A stretch of DNA of 64,000 nt from DATDFB01 sp036522835 (GCA_036522835.1 DATDFB010000057.1:7534-71533), one strand, 5' to 3'. Shown: positions 1-8,331, numbered from the stretch's first letter. Program-made: numbers and translations. Notes: generated from the letters alone by a model not told the origin.

Positions 1-1160
1 AAGAGAACCCCCGCCGGCGTCACCTCGGCGGCCATGTCGATGAGGTGTCCGCACGCGGCGGCGTTGACGTATGACACATCCTGCCTGGCGATGCGATTCT
101 GCGCGTCGTAGGTGTAGCGCGACGTGACGGCCTGCCCGTCGAGCACGAGCTCCTCGCGGTCGAGCAGCCACGCCTCGCCCGCTTTGTGCGCTCGGAAGTC
201 GAGGAGGCCGGCGCGCTCGAGGTAGTCGGCGCCCTGCACGAGGCCCGGCCCGCTCAGGATCTCGCCGTCGTACGTCCACCCCTCGCGCTTGCGCGCGTCC
301 TGGATCTGCTTCTGCTTCACCGGCGTGTAGCGAAGGTCGTCGAACGGCACGCACGACAGCGTCTCGTTTCTGGCGACGCGGTCGTCGGCGTAGAACGACG
401 TGCGCGTCGCGCCGTCGCTGCACGCGCGCGCATTCGCGTACGGCCCGTGCCAGCAGCGCGGGCACCACATCGCCCCCGTGGGGAGGCGGAGGCCGCAGAA
501 CGAGCAGACGATCTTCGTCTTCATGTCGTCGATCTCGCTCTCGAGCGCGAGGATGTGCGGCTCGATGTCCGCCTTTGACGCGGCGTCGAGGCCGGCGTAG
601 CGGTGGAAGCGCTCCGCGGCCGTCGCCAAGTCGCCGCGCTTCTCGAAGATCACCGCCTCGTTGTAGACCGGCGCCGGGTCGTTCGGCCGCTTCTGCTCCG
701 CGTCCTGAAAGAGCTTGAGCGCGGCGTCGTAGTCGCCCTTTTGGTAGAGGAAGCGGCCGCGCGTGAAGATCTCCGTGTACTCGTCCTCGGCCTGTTTCTT
801 CTTCTGCAGCTCGCGCTGGAAGTCGAGCTCGAGCTGGAGCTTGGCGAGGTTCTCCTTTTCCGGTCCGGCCGGGTAGAGCTGGTTGTAGCGGTCGACTTTC
901 TGCTGGGCCTCGGAGACGCGCCCGGCCTTGGCGAGCGTGAGGGCCATGTCGTACAGCACGCCGGCGACGTCGGGCTGCAACTGATCGGCCTTCGCGAACT
1001 GCGCGTAGGCCGCGGTGTAGTCCTTCATCGAATAGAACTTCTGGCCGAAGAAGACGGCCTTGGTGAACTCGTCCTCCGGCTGCTGCGCAAGACCGAATGC
1101 AGAATGCAGGATGCAGAATGCAGAAACGAGCAGCACCGCTCGCCATTCTGCATTTTGCAT
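1..1160 (-). CDS. Exported TPR protein with zinc ribbon, C-terminus cut by window edge
   Basis: Open from the ATG at 1160 to the window edge without a stop, so the C-terminal end is missing. The first 25 or so residues form a hydrophobic signal peptide ending near GLAQQ. Residues about 30-180 hold TPR-like helices (for example KGDYDAALKLF), and a zinc ribbon follows with CSFC and WCPRC pairs. The role is unknown; TPR plus zinc ribbon suggests protein binding. The signal peptide is odd because it is encoded by a dispersed GCATTCT-type repeat (1095-1177), which also supplies the start codon. An alternative start would be the ATG of FYSMKDY further in, but that would lose the export signal. It lies 14 nt downstream of another exported protein on the same strand. 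Confidence 0.75.
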   Translation of the reverse strand, partial: MQNAEWRAVLLVSAFCILHSAFGLAQQPEDEFTKAVFFGQKFYSMKDYTAAYAQFAKADQLQPDVAGVLYDMALTLAKAGRVSEAQQKVDRYNQLYPAGPEKENLAKLQLELDFQRELQKKKQAEDEYTEIFTRGRFLYQKGDYDAALKLFQDAEQKRPNDPAPVYNEAVIFEKRGDLATAAERFHRYAGLDAASKADIEPHILALESEIDDMKTKIVCSFCGLRLPTGAMWCPRCWHGPYANARACSDGATRTSFYADDRVARNETLSCVPFDDLRYTPVKQKQIQDARKREGWTYDGEILSGPGLVQGADYLERAGLLDFRAHKAGEAWLLDREELVLDGQAVTSRYTYDAQNRIARQDVSYVNAAACGHLIDMAAEVTPAGVL

Positions 1161-1177
1161 TCTGCATTCTGCATTCA
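1095..1177. repeat. Family A palindromic repeat (GAATGCA / TGCATTC)
   Basis: Repeated gaatgca units on the left are mirrored by tgcattc units on the right with a short GC-rich centre. Related copies lie at 12701-12801 and 16185-16297. This copy overlaps the signal peptide of the gene on its left and the stop codon of the gene on its right. Confidence 0.8.
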
Positions 1178-2287
1178 TTGCAGCAGCGCCTCCACCACCC
1201 CGCCCACCCAATCGTCGATCACCGGCGACGTTGCCAGATACGAGTAGAGTGCGTGGCGCTTCTGCTCCGACGGCGCGCTCGGGTTGCGCAGCACGCCCGC
1301 AGGATCGGGCATCAGGTCGACCACGACGTCGCGCGCGTCGCGCGGCGCCCAGTGCGAGGGCATGTCGCTGCCGAAGAGCTTCGACACGAGCGCAAGGCGG
1401 TCGCTTTCGCCGTGCGCGGCGCGCGCGGCGGCGGCGAGGCGGCCCTTCGAGCTCTCGATGAGCATGCGAAGATTGGATAGCACCTGCAGCCGGCGCGTGC
1501 AGGCCTCGAGGATCTTGACGTCGGAGAGGGCCGTGCTGGCGGCGAGGATCTTCTGGATGCGGTCGGTCTCGACGGAGATGAACGCGTCGGCCGGATCGTC
1601 GGCAGGGGGCGCCGGCTCGTCGACCTTCACCTCCGGCGTGGCCGGCGTGGCCACCGGCGCGGGCGGCATGGCCGGCGTCGGCACGATCTCGGCGAGCGGC
1701 AGATCGGAGATGGCCGGCGCATCGCCGATCTCGCTCTTCGGCATGCGCAGATCGGCCGGCTCGTTGGCGATCGCCGCCGGCGGCGGAGCGGGCGGCAGCG
1801 GCACGAGCTTCGCCGCACCGAACGGCGAGCCCGCCGGCGCGGCGGGGTCGCGCATCAAATCCGAATCCGTCGGCACTTCGGCGTCCATCAGCCGCTCGCG
1901 CACGCGCAGCCGCGTGTCGCCTGCCTGGCGCAGTTGAGCGTTGCGGGCCACGTCGTTGAGGTACGTCGCGCTCATGTCGCAGTGGCAGGGGCCGAAGTTG
2001 TCGGGCAGGTAGCGCTTGTCGTTGCGCTGGCGGTAGAAGTCGACGACCGCGGCGTTGTGGCGCATGGCCGCGTCGCGGGCGCGCTCGCAGGCGGCCTGCG
2101 AGGCGAACTGGTTGATGCCCGAAAACTCGTTGAAGCCGCGTAGTTCCGGGTTGTACATCTGCACGTGGTAGTGGAAGACGTCGCAGTGCGCCGGGGGCGT
2201 CGCAGAAGGCGGGCAGAGCAGCGCCTGCCCGAGGGCCGAGCCCGCCGTCACCGCCGCCACGAGAAAAACGCTTACGCGAAGCCGCAT
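1175..2287 (-). CDS. Exported hypothetical protein, proline/alanine-rich centre
   Basis: A 370-residue protein of unknown function. The start was set at the ATG at 2287 because it opens a clear signal peptide (MRLRVSVFLVAAVTAGSALG); the open frame extends 18 codons further, but that part is a palindromic repeat. The mature N-terminal half is Cys- and aromatic-containing, with a CHCD motif near residue 95. Residues about 140-240 are a proline/alanine-rich, probably unfolded linker. The C-terminal 130 residues are helical with many Arg and Ala. No catalytic motif is recognised. The stop lies within a family A repeat. No Shine-Dalgarno sequence precedes the start; the repeat touches the ATG directly. 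Confidence 0.7.
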   Translation of the reverse strand: MRLRVSVFLVAAVTAGSALGQALLCPPSATPPAHCDVFHYHVQMYNPELRGFNEFSGINQFASQAACERARDAAMRHNAAVVDFYRQRNDKRYLPDNFGPCHCDMSATYLNDVARNAQLRQAGDTRLRVRERLMDAEVPTDSDLMRDPAAPAGSPFGAAKLVPLPPAPPPAAIANEPADLRMPKSEIGDAPAISDLPLAEIVPTPAMPPAPVATPATPEVKVDEPAPPADDPADAFISVETDRIQKILAASTALSDVKILEACTRRLQVLSNLRMLIESSKGRLAAAARAAHGESDRLALVSKLFGSDMPSHWAPRDARDVVVDLMPDPAGVLRNPSAPSEQKRHALYSYLATSPVIDDWVGGVVEALLQ

Positions 2288-2346
2288 GTGGAGCGCGCCG
2301 GCCATGCCGGCGCCGTAAGAGCGGCGGCATGGCCGCCGCACTCCAC
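2288..2346. repeat. Family B palindromic repeat (TGGAGTGCGGCGGCCATGCC)
   Basis: Two GC-rich hairpins back to back, bounded by gtggag and ctccac. The same design occurs at 48291-48347, again ending exactly at a start codon. Shorter or in-frame relatives lie at 8305-8331, 35551-35578, 44816-44865 and 47017-47042. Confidence 0.85.
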
Positions 2347-2411
2347 AGAATATACGACTTCAACACCGCGGCCCCTCTCGTCGTACCGCTGGCGACGAAA
2401 GGAGAACCTCC

Positions 2412-2879
2412 ATGAACAAGAAGCACCTCACCATCGCCGGAGTGATCGCGGCGCTCGTCCTCGTCGCGGCGCCCTTCGCGCTCGCCCAGCGGATGCACGG
2501 CGCGGCTCGCGGCGGCCCCGGCAGCGACCTCGGCGGCGTGATGTTCCTCGGGCACCTCCAGCGCGCCAAGCACGCCCTCGGCCTCTCGGACCAGCAGGTC
2601 ACCGACATCGAGACCATCTTCCGCGACCTGCGCACGCAGAACCAGACCTACCGCGACTCGCTTCACGGCGCGATGGGCGAGATTGCCACCACGCTCATCA
2701 ACAATCCGAACGATCTCGCGGCGGCGCAGGCGCTGCTCGACAAGCAGGAAGCGACCGAGCATCAGATGAAAGTCAACGCCCTGCAGGCGGCGTCGAAGGC
2801 GCTCAACGTCCTGACGCCCGATCAGCGCGCCAAGCTCGGCGACTTCATCAAGGAGCATCACGGCCCGATGGCGCGGTAA
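2412..2879 (+). CDS. Spy/CpxP-like periplasmic protein (LTXXQ family)
   Basis: A 155-residue exported protein. Residues 1-26 are a signal peptide ending FALAQ. The mature part is helical, with two LTXXQ-like motifs: LSDQQ near residue 57 and LTPDQ near residue 137, as in the Spy/CpxP/ZraP group of periplasmic chaperones and metal-binding proteins. A strong ribosome site (aggagaacctcc) precedes the ATG. Four bases separate its stop from the sigma factor gene, so it probably heads an operon with the sigma factor, a small membrane protein and a second LTXXQ-like protein. A role in envelope stress or metal sensing is inferred from this setting. Confidence 0.8.
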   Translation: MNKKHLTIAGVIAALVLVAAPFALAQRMHGAARGGPGSDLGGVMFLGHLQRAKHALGLSDQQVTDIETIFRDLRTQNQTYRDSLHGAMGEIATTLINNPNDLAAAQALLDKQEATEHQMKVNALQAASKALNVLTPDQRAKLGDFIKEHHGPMAR

Positions 2880-2883
2880 GACG

Positions 2884-3525
2884 ATGGAACTGGCGGCTGT
2901 CAACGGAGCCCTGCTCCTCGATCGTCTAAGCTGGGTAGTGACGGCAGGATTCGAGACACTGCAACAGCCCGGCGACACCTTCGAGCAGCGCGCGATCGAC
3001 GCGGTCAAACGCGGCGACGCATCGGCGTACGACTATCTCGTGTCAAAATACATGAAACGAGTGGTGTCGATCGCCTGGGGAATCGTGCGCAACGCGCACG
3101 ACGCGGAAGACCTCGCGCAGGAGGCTTTCGTGAAGGCCTACCAGACCATCGGCCGCTTCAAGACGGGACAACCTTTCGGTCCGTGGATCTATCGAATCGT
3201 GACGAACCTTTCATTGGACGTGGTCAAGCATCGCAAGCGCTTCCGCCACGAAGAGCTGCGCGACGTCGAGCCGGCGGCCCGCCGCGACGAGGCCGATCTG
3301 CCGGCGCGCGCGAACGAGCTGTCGGCGCGCATCGACGAGGCCATCGAGTCGCTGCCGGAGATGCAGCGCATCGTGGCCCGGCTCTACCTGGTCGAGGAGT
3401 TCAGCCACACCGAGATCGCGGAGATGACCAATCTGAGCGAGGGGACGGTGCGCTCGCACCTCTCCCTCGCGCGCGGAAAGCTCAAAGAGCGATTGAGCGA
3501 TTTGTACGGAGAAGACCATGAGTGA
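2884..3525 (+). CDS. ECF RNA polymerase sigma factor (sigma-70 family)
   Basis: A 213-residue group 4 sigma factor. Region 2 spans about residues 50-110, with the typical AWGIVRNAHDAEDLAQEAF stretch. Region 4 spans about 145-205 and ends in a helix-turn-helix (FSHTEIAEMTNLSEGTVRSH). The first 35 residues precede the conserved core, so translation may start further in. It overlaps the next gene by 8 bp, a sign of translational coupling with the membrane protein that probably restrains it. With LTXXQ proteins on both sides, the set resembles the sigma/anti-sigma/periplasmic-sensor logic of Cupriavidus cnrYXH; this is an analogy, not shown homology. Confidence 0.9.
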   Translation: MELAAVNGALLLDRLSWVVTAGFETLQQPGDTFEQRAIDAVKRGDASAYDYLVSKYMKRVVSIAWGIVRNAHDAEDLAQEAFVKAYQTIGRFKTGQPFGPWIYRIVTNLSLDVVKHRKRFRHEELRDVEPAARRDEADLPARANELSARIDEAIESLPEMQRIVARLYLVEEFSHTEIAEMTNLSEGTVRSHLSLARGKLKERLSDLYGEDHE

Positions 3526-3820
3526 CGACAACTTCCTGGAGCGCCTCCGCGGCGACGCGCGGCAGCTTCGCTACGAGCCCGGCGACTTCGCCTTCGCGCG
3601 CCTGCAGGCGCGCGTGCGCGAGCGCCTCACCCAGCCGACCGCGGCCCAGTTTCTGGCGTCGTGGTTCCGGCCGCTCTCCGCGTCGCTGGCGGCGCTGTCG
3701 CTGGTAGCGGCCCTCGGCACGGCCTACTATGTCGACACGCGCGACCAGGTGACGATGGACTCCATGGCATCGAACTCCGTCGAGATCACGGTGGACGGGG
3801 CCACGTACAGTGTCGACTAG
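3518..3820 (+). CDS. Small single-span membrane protein, likely anti-sigma partner
   Basis: A 100-residue protein with a cytosolic, charged N-terminal part of about 50 residues, one membrane segment at about residues 55-72 (ASLAALSLVAALGTAYYV) and a short outer tail. It starts inside the end of the sigma factor gene and its stop is overlapped by the next gene. No zinc-binding anti-sigma motif is present. Position, size and topology fit an anti-sigma factor of the small CnrY type, but there is no motif that proves it. Confidence 0.65.
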   Translation: MSDDNFLERLRGDARQLRYEPGDFAFARLQARVRERLTQPTAAQFLASWFRPLSASLAALSLVAALGTAYYVDTRDQVTMDSMASNSVEITVDGATYSVD

Positions 3821-4226
3821 CCCCCGCGCCGTGGCGGCGCTGCTGATCGTGGCGGCGCTCATCGCCGGCATCGTCGTCGGCGTGGCCGGCGACCGCCTCT
3901 ACATGATGCGGCGCGTGCCGCATCCGCCGCGATTCATGTCCGACCGGTTCGTCGAGCACCTCGATCGCGAGCTGCAGCTCACGCCGCAACAGCGCGACGC
4001 GGTCAAGCAGATCAGCGAGCGCCACCGCCAGCGCATCCAGGCGCTCTCCGACAGCATCCGTCCGCAGATGCGCCAGGAGCTCGACGCCATGAACGCGGAG
4101 ATCGAGAACGTGCTGAACCCCGATCAGCAGAAGAAGTTCCGCGAGCTGTCGTCGCGGATGCACCGCCGGCGCGGCTCGCGCAGCGGCATGCCGCCCGCGG
4201 GTAGTCCGCCGCCGCCGCAGCCCTAA
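3810..4226 (+). CDS. Membrane-anchored periplasmic sensor-like protein (LTXXQ/metal-resistance type)
   Basis: A 138-residue protein starting at GTG 3810 and overlapping the preceding gene by 11 bp. An N-terminal membrane anchor (about residues 8-28) is followed by a helical domain with LTPQQ near residue 57 and LNPDQ near residue 106, the spacing seen in Spy/ZraP/CnrX-type proteins. The tail is rich in Arg, then Pro. It is a likely periplasmic partner of the membrane protein and sigma factor upstream. His and Met residues in the helical part could bind metal, but no clear metal site can be assigned. Its end overlaps the convergent kinase-like gene by 4 bp. Confidence 0.7.
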   Translation: MSTSPRAVAALLIVAALIAGIVVGVAGDRLYMMRRVPHPPRFMSDRFVEHLDRELQLTPQQRDAVKQISERHRQRIQALSDSIRPQMRQELDAMNAEIENVLNPDQQKKFRELSSRMHRRRGSRSGMPPAGSPPPPQP

Positions 4227-5449
4227 CGCGCTGAGTCCGGCCGCACGCGCAAAAAGAACGTGCAGGCCTTCCCCGTCTTCGACTCCACCCACACCGAGCC
4301 GGAGTGGGCCACGGCGAATTCGCGCACTTTGAAGAGGCCGCGGCCGGTGCGCTCGGCGGCGTTCGGGTTCCAGACGAACGACGGCTCGAAGATCGCCGCG
4401 CGCAGATCCTCGGGGACGACCGGGCCGTTGTCCATCACGAAGAACAGCAGCAGCGGACGCCCCTTGTGCTCCATCCAGCGCACGCCGACGACGACCTGCC
4501 CGCCCGCCGGCACGTAGTGCAGCGAGTTGTCCATCAGAATGCCGAGGGTGTCGGCGAGCTGGTCGTGGTTGCGGAAGCGCTCTTCGAGATCGGGAACGTC
4601 GACCTGCAGGTGGATCCCTTTGAGATCGGCGAACTGCTGGAAGCGGTTGGCGACGGTATGCACGACGTCGACGACTTTCGGGATGCGCGTCTCCGGCGCC
4701 GGCTCCTCGACCTCGGGGGCCATCTCCAGCGACGAGAGGACCTGATCGATCGTCCCGGCGGCGTCGTCGAGCAGCGGATCGCTGTTGCGCTTGCGCGACG
4801 CGGCGATCATGGAGTCGCGCAGGAAGCGCATCGGCATCAGCACGGTCTCGCGCACGAAGGCGACGAAGGAAGCGTGCGATTCGCTGGCCGAGTCCGCCGG
4901 ACGGAAGACGAGCACCGCGCCGCTCGCGCCGCCGGAGAGCGGGACGAGCGAGTAGATGATGTTCTGGTTGCCGATGTGCAGCGCCGAGGTGGCCGGCACG
5001 GAAAGCTCGCCGATGTGCAGCCCCGCCAGCGCCTCGATCTGCTTGACCGTGCCGAGGTCCGACTGCGCGACGCCGAAGAGCTTCTTGGCCTGCGACGTGA
5101 CGAACTTCACGCCGCGGTCGGGCCCGAGGACGATCGAGGCGACGCCGGCGGCGATCAGCACGTTGGCGACGCTGGTGATCGCCAGCGAAGCCGACTCGAC
5201 GGGGAAGGGAACGACGGGGGCTTTCGGGAACGCATCGGGAGCCACCGCCGGCGCGGTCGCTTGCGCCGCCGATCCCTCGCCTCGCGAGGCGGGGAGAGGG
5301 TGGCGCGAAGCGCCGGGGGAGGGGCCGACGTTCGGCACCGCGGTCGTACCGCTCTCCGTCTTCGCTTTCGGTTTCCGCGGCTTATCGCATTTCTCGCAGA
5401 GAATGCCTTCCGAGATCGCCGCGCCGCACATGAAGCACTTGGAGGCCAT
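4223..5449 (-). CDS. Zinc-ribbon protein with PAS-like and histidine-kinase-type ATPase domains
   Basis: A 408-residue soluble protein. A zinc ribbon at the N-terminus uses C5, C8, C18 and C21. A low-complexity linker (about 30-85) follows, then a PAS-like domain (about 88-185) and a HATPase_c domain (about 255-405) with an N-box near N308, DNGP at 340-343 and a GRGLFKVREF glycine motif near 369. No phospho-accepting histidine box is visible before the ATPase domain, so it may bind ATP without being a normal sensor kinase, or act with another protein. Part of the linker (residues about 43-60) is encoded by a palindromic repeat at 5273-5324. It stands alone, convergent with the sigma operon and divergent from hbd. 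Confidence 0.75.
   Translation of the reverse strand: MASKCFMCGAAISEGILCEKCDKPRKPKAKTESGTTAVPNVGPSPGASRHPLPASRGEGSAAQATAPAVAPDAFPKAPVVPFPVESASLAITSVANVLIAAGVASIVLGPDRGVKFVTSQAKKLFGVAQSDLGTVKQIEALAGLHIGELSVPATSALHIGNQNIIYSLVPLSGGASGAVLVFRPADSASESHASFVAFVRETVLMPMRFLRDSMIAASRKRNSDPLLDDAAGTIDQVLSSLEMAPEVEEPAPETRIPKVVDVVHTVANRFQQFADLKGIHLQVDVPDLEERFRNHDQLADTLGILMDNSLHYVPAGGQVVVGVRWMEHKGRPLLLFFVMDNGPVVPEDLRAAIFEPSFVWNPNAAERTGRGLFKVREFAVAHSGSVWVESKTGKACTFFLRVRPDSAR
5273..5324. repeat. Family E palindromic repeat inside a coding region
   Basis: A CCCTCGCC / GGGGAGAGGG palindrome with a GGCGCGAAGCGCC core. It is in frame with the kinase-like gene and encodes a Ser/Pro/Gly-rich peptide in its linker, where added residues would do little harm. 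It is the only clear copy in the window. Confidence 0.6.
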
Positions 5450-5495
5450 TGAGGGTCACCGATCTTAGCAAATCACGGTAGACTCCGCGCCCGCC

Positions 5496-6344
5496 ATGGA
5501 AAAAATCGTCGTCATCGGCGCCGGGACGATGGGCAACGGCATCGCCCACGTCGCCGCCGCCTCCGGGTTCCCCGTCACGCTCATCGACGTCGGCGACGAA
5601 CTGCTCCGCCGCGCCGTCGACACCATCTCCGCAAACCTCCAGCGCGGCGTCGACAAAGGAAAAATGACCGCCGAGGAGAAGCAGGCGGTCCTAGGGCGGA
5701 TCAACGCCGTCACCGGATTCGAGGCCGCCGCCGAGGCGGACATCGTCATCGAAGCCATCGTCGAGAACCTGGCCGCGAAAATCTCACTCTTCCAAAAGCT
5801 CGATAGCCTCGCCCCGCCGGAGTGCCTCCTGGCCTCGAACACGTCGTCGATCTCCATCACCAAGATCGCCGCGGCGACAAAGCGGCCGGAGAAGGTCATC
5901 GGCATGCACTTCATGAACCCGGTGCCGGTGATGACGCTCGTGGAGATCATCCGCGGCATCGCCACCTCGGACGAGACCTACGCGAAAACCGAGGACCTCG
6001 CCAAGCGCATGGGGAAGACGCCGGTCGAAGCGAACGACTATCCCGGCTTCGTCTCCAACCGCGTCCTCATGCCGATGATCAACGAGGCCGTCTTCGCGCT
6101 GTACGAAGGCGTGGCCGGCAAGGAAGCGATCGACAGCGTGATGAAGCTGGGGATGAATCACCCGATGGGGCCGCTGACGCTCGCCGACTTCGTCGGCCTC
6201 GATGTCTGCCTGGCGGTCATGCGCGTGCTCGAGGAAGGCTTCGGCGATCCGAAATACCGCCCGTGCCCGTTACTCGTAAAGATGGTGGATGCGGGGTGGC
6301 TGGGGAGGAAAACGGGAAGAGGGTTCTACGACTACCGAAAATGA
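5496..6344 (+). CDS. hbd: 3-hydroxybutyryl-CoA dehydrogenase
   Basis: A 282-residue NAD(P)-dependent dehydrogenase that interconverts acetoacetyl-CoA and 3-hydroxybutyryl-CoA in beta-oxidation or butyrate-type metabolism. The Rossmann motif GAGTMGNGIAH is at residues 7-17. The conserved SNTSSISI stretch near residue 111 and GMHFMNPVPVM with the catalytic histidine near 133 are present, and a helical C-terminal dimer domain follows. Length is normal for the family. A TAGACT box lies 11 nt upstream of the ATG with no Shine-Dalgarno site, so the leader must be very short. It is not clustered with other fatty-acid genes. Confidence 0.93.
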   Translation: MEKIVVIGAGTMGNGIAHVAAASGFPVTLIDVGDELLRRAVDTISANLQRGVDKGKMTAEEKQAVLGRINAVTGFEAAAEADIVIEAIVENLAAKISLFQKLDSLAPPECLLASNTSSISITKIAAATKRPEKVIGMHFMNPVPVMTLVEIIRGIATSDETYAKTEDLAKRMGKTPVEANDYPGFVSNRVLMPMINEAVFALYEGVAGKEAIDSVMKLGMNHPMGPLTLADFVGLDVCLAVMRVLEEGFGDPKYRPCPLLVKMVDAGWLGRKTGRGFYDYRK

Positions 6345-6412
6345 CGGGAGGTCGATTTCTCGATTCTGAATTCGGAATTCCAAGTTTCGCAATTCCGGGG
6401 CCTGCCTCCCGT
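6344..6412. repeat. Imperfect inverted repeat after hbd
   Basis: ACGGGAGG at 6344-6351 pairs with CCTCCCGT at 6405-6412 around an AT-richer loop holding gaattcggaattc. A run of T (GTTTTAAT) follows, so it could act as a weak terminator for hbd, or be a further dispersed repeat type. Confidence 0.4.
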
Positions 6413-6432
6413 GTTTTAATCCGCACTCGAAC

Positions 6433-8301
6433 ATGCTCTGTCAATCCTGCAGCGCCTACAACGACGACGAACGCGAGTTCTGCTACCGCTGCCAGAACAA
6501 GCTCATGGTCCTCTCCGGCGTCACCTCGTTCGAGGAAGACGAGATCGAGGACTACGAGGAAGAAGAGGATCTTTCCCTCGACGAGCACCTGCTCGAGCGC
6601 GTCTCGGCGATCGAGGAGATCGTCAAGCGCTCCGCCGAGACGCTGCGCACCGTCGTCGACGCCGTGCAGAAGCATGAGCGCGCCAACTTCATCAACCAAA
6701 CGGGCCTGCTCTCGGTCAAGGAGCTCCTGGAGAAGAAGAACCTCGTCTCCTCCGACGAGCTCGTAGAGCTGTGGGAATCGAAGATGGGCGAGCAGATGCT
6801 CGCGCTGGAAAAGAAGCAGCGCTTCACCGAGCGCCGCGACCGCATGGTCTCGCTCTTCCGCAAGGGCGACAAGCGCGAGCGCTTCCTCCAGCACGTCGGC
6901 GAGGCCGCCGCGGCGTTCGACGGCTTCGATCCCGACCGCGGAATGAAGGCGCTCGAGGAGGCCTTCAAGCTCGACCGCGACAACTACGAGCTCTCCTTCT
7001 TCCTCGGCGAGATGTTCTTCAACGACGGCAACGTCGACCGCGCCAAGCACTACCTCGAGCGCACGCTCGAAGTGCAGCCCGACCACTTCGACGCCGCCGT
7101 CTTCTACGGCGTGCTGCTGCACGAACGGCAGGATCTCAAGGGCGCCGAGCGCTGGCTGCGCCGCGCCATCCAGATCTCCCAAGACTCGTTCCTCCCCTAC
7201 TTCTCCCTCGGCGCGATCTACGCGCGCAAAGGAAAGCTGCTGCGCGCGCAGAAGTTCCTGGAGAAGGCCATCCAGATCGAGGCCATCCCGCAGGCCTACT
7301 TCCTCCTCGGTACGATCTTCTACGACAAGGGCCAGCTCGAGCGGGCCATCCGCTCGTTCCAGAACGCGCTGAAGCTCGATCCCGAGTACGAAGAGGCGAT
7401 TTACCACCTCGGCCTCTGCTATCTCGACCGCAACTGGAACCGCAAGGCCATCCAGTGCTTCCAGGAGGCGCTGGAGCTCAATCCCAACAAGATGGAGTAC
7501 CAGCAGGCGGTCAAGATCTACGAGGGGATCTCCGGCCACACGCCGCTCGAAGGGCCGGCCGCGACGGAGTTCGGCGAGGCGGAGACGCTGGTCACGCAGG
7601 GCAATTACATCGAGGCGCTCGATCATTACCGCCAGGCCGCGCAGGAAGAGCCGGAGAACGTCAACATCCTGATGCCGTACGCGCTCCTCTGCTCGCACCT
7701 CGACATGAACGGCGAGGCCATCGCGGTGGCGCGGCGGATCCTCAAGCAGAAGCCGACCGAGGTCGTGGCCGCGGCCGCGTACACGACGCTCGTGGAAGCG
7801 CTGCGCGCCGAGGGGAATTACAAGGAAGCGAATCGAGCGCTCGAGGAGATGCTCGGCGAGTACACGTCGAACTACGCGAAGTCGATCGCCTACTACGAGA
7901 AGGCTTACAACCTCGCCGAGATGGAAGAGAGCCTCGACGAAGCGCTGGAGAGCGCGCAACTGGCCCTGCGCTACTCGCCGAAGGAGCTCAAACAGTTCCC
8001 CCTCGCCGCTCTCGGCTGGGTCTACTTCAAGCGCCGCGATTTCTCGAACGCCGTCGATTTCCTGACCAAGTCCGCTGACCTCGGTCCGACGGCGACGAAT
8101 CTCATGCACCTCGGGATGGCGTTGCTCGAAAGCGGCCAGAAGGACCGCGCCCGCCAGGTCTTCCGCCGCGCCAAGAGCTTCAAGACGAAGGGCGCCGGCC
8201 TGGAGGAGAAGATCCTCGAGCAGGTGCGCTCGACGACGAAGCTGATCGACCGGTTGCACGCGCGGCGGCGGCGGGCGGCGGCGAAGCCGAGCGAGCGGTA
8301 A
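6433..8301 (+). CDS. Large TPR protein with N-terminal zinc ribbon
   Basis: A 622-residue cytosolic protein. It opens with a zinc ribbon (C3, C6, C17, C20), followed by a strongly acidic stretch at about residues 35-55. The rest is helical, with a long run of TPR motifs from about residue 160 to 600 (for example GMKALEEAFKLDRDNYELSF and AIRSFQNALKLDPEYEEAIY). Such proteins usually scaffold complexes; no specific partner is suggested here. It starts 12 nt after a TTTAAT box. The ending is basic (RARRRRAAAKPSE). Two other zinc-ribbon proteins lie within 6 kb. Confidence 0.85.
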   Translation: MLCQSCSAYNDDEREFCYRCQNKLMVLSGVTSFEEDEIEDYEEEEDLSLDEHLLERVSAIEEIVKRSAETLRTVVDAVQKHERANFINQTGLLSVKELLEKKNLVSSDELVELWESKMGEQMLALEKKQRFTERRDRMVSLFRKGDKRERFLQHVGEAAAAFDGFDPDRGMKALEEAFKLDRDNYELSFFLGEMFFNDGNVDRAKHYLERTLEVQPDHFDAAVFYGVLLHERQDLKGAERWLRRAIQISQDSFLPYFSLGAIYARKGKLLRAQKFLEKAIQIEAIPQAYFLLGTIFYDKGQLERAIRSFQNALKLDPEYEEAIYHLGLCYLDRNWNRKAIQCFQEALELNPNKMEYQQAVKIYEGISGHTPLEGPAATEFGEAETLVTQGNYIEALDHYRQAAQEEPENVNILMPYALLCSHLDMNGEAIAVARRILKQKPTEVVAAAAYTTLVEALRAEGNYKEANRALEEMLGEYTSNYAKSIAYYEKAYNLAEMEESLDEALESAQLALRYSPKELKQFPLAALGWVYFKRRDFSNAVDFLTKSADLGPTATNLMHLGMALLESGQKDRARQVFRRAKSFKTKGAGLEEKILEQVRSTTKLIDRLHARRRRAAAKPSER

Positions 8302-8304
8302 GCC

Positions 8305-8331
8305 CTGGAGTGCGGCGGCCGCACTCCACAA
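8305..8331. repeat. Family B repeat, shortened copy
   Basis: Only the outer arms of family B remain: tggagtgcggc joined to gccgcactcca, giving a perfect small palindrome between two convergent genes. It could serve as a two-way terminator hairpin, though no T-run follows. Confidence 0.7.
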
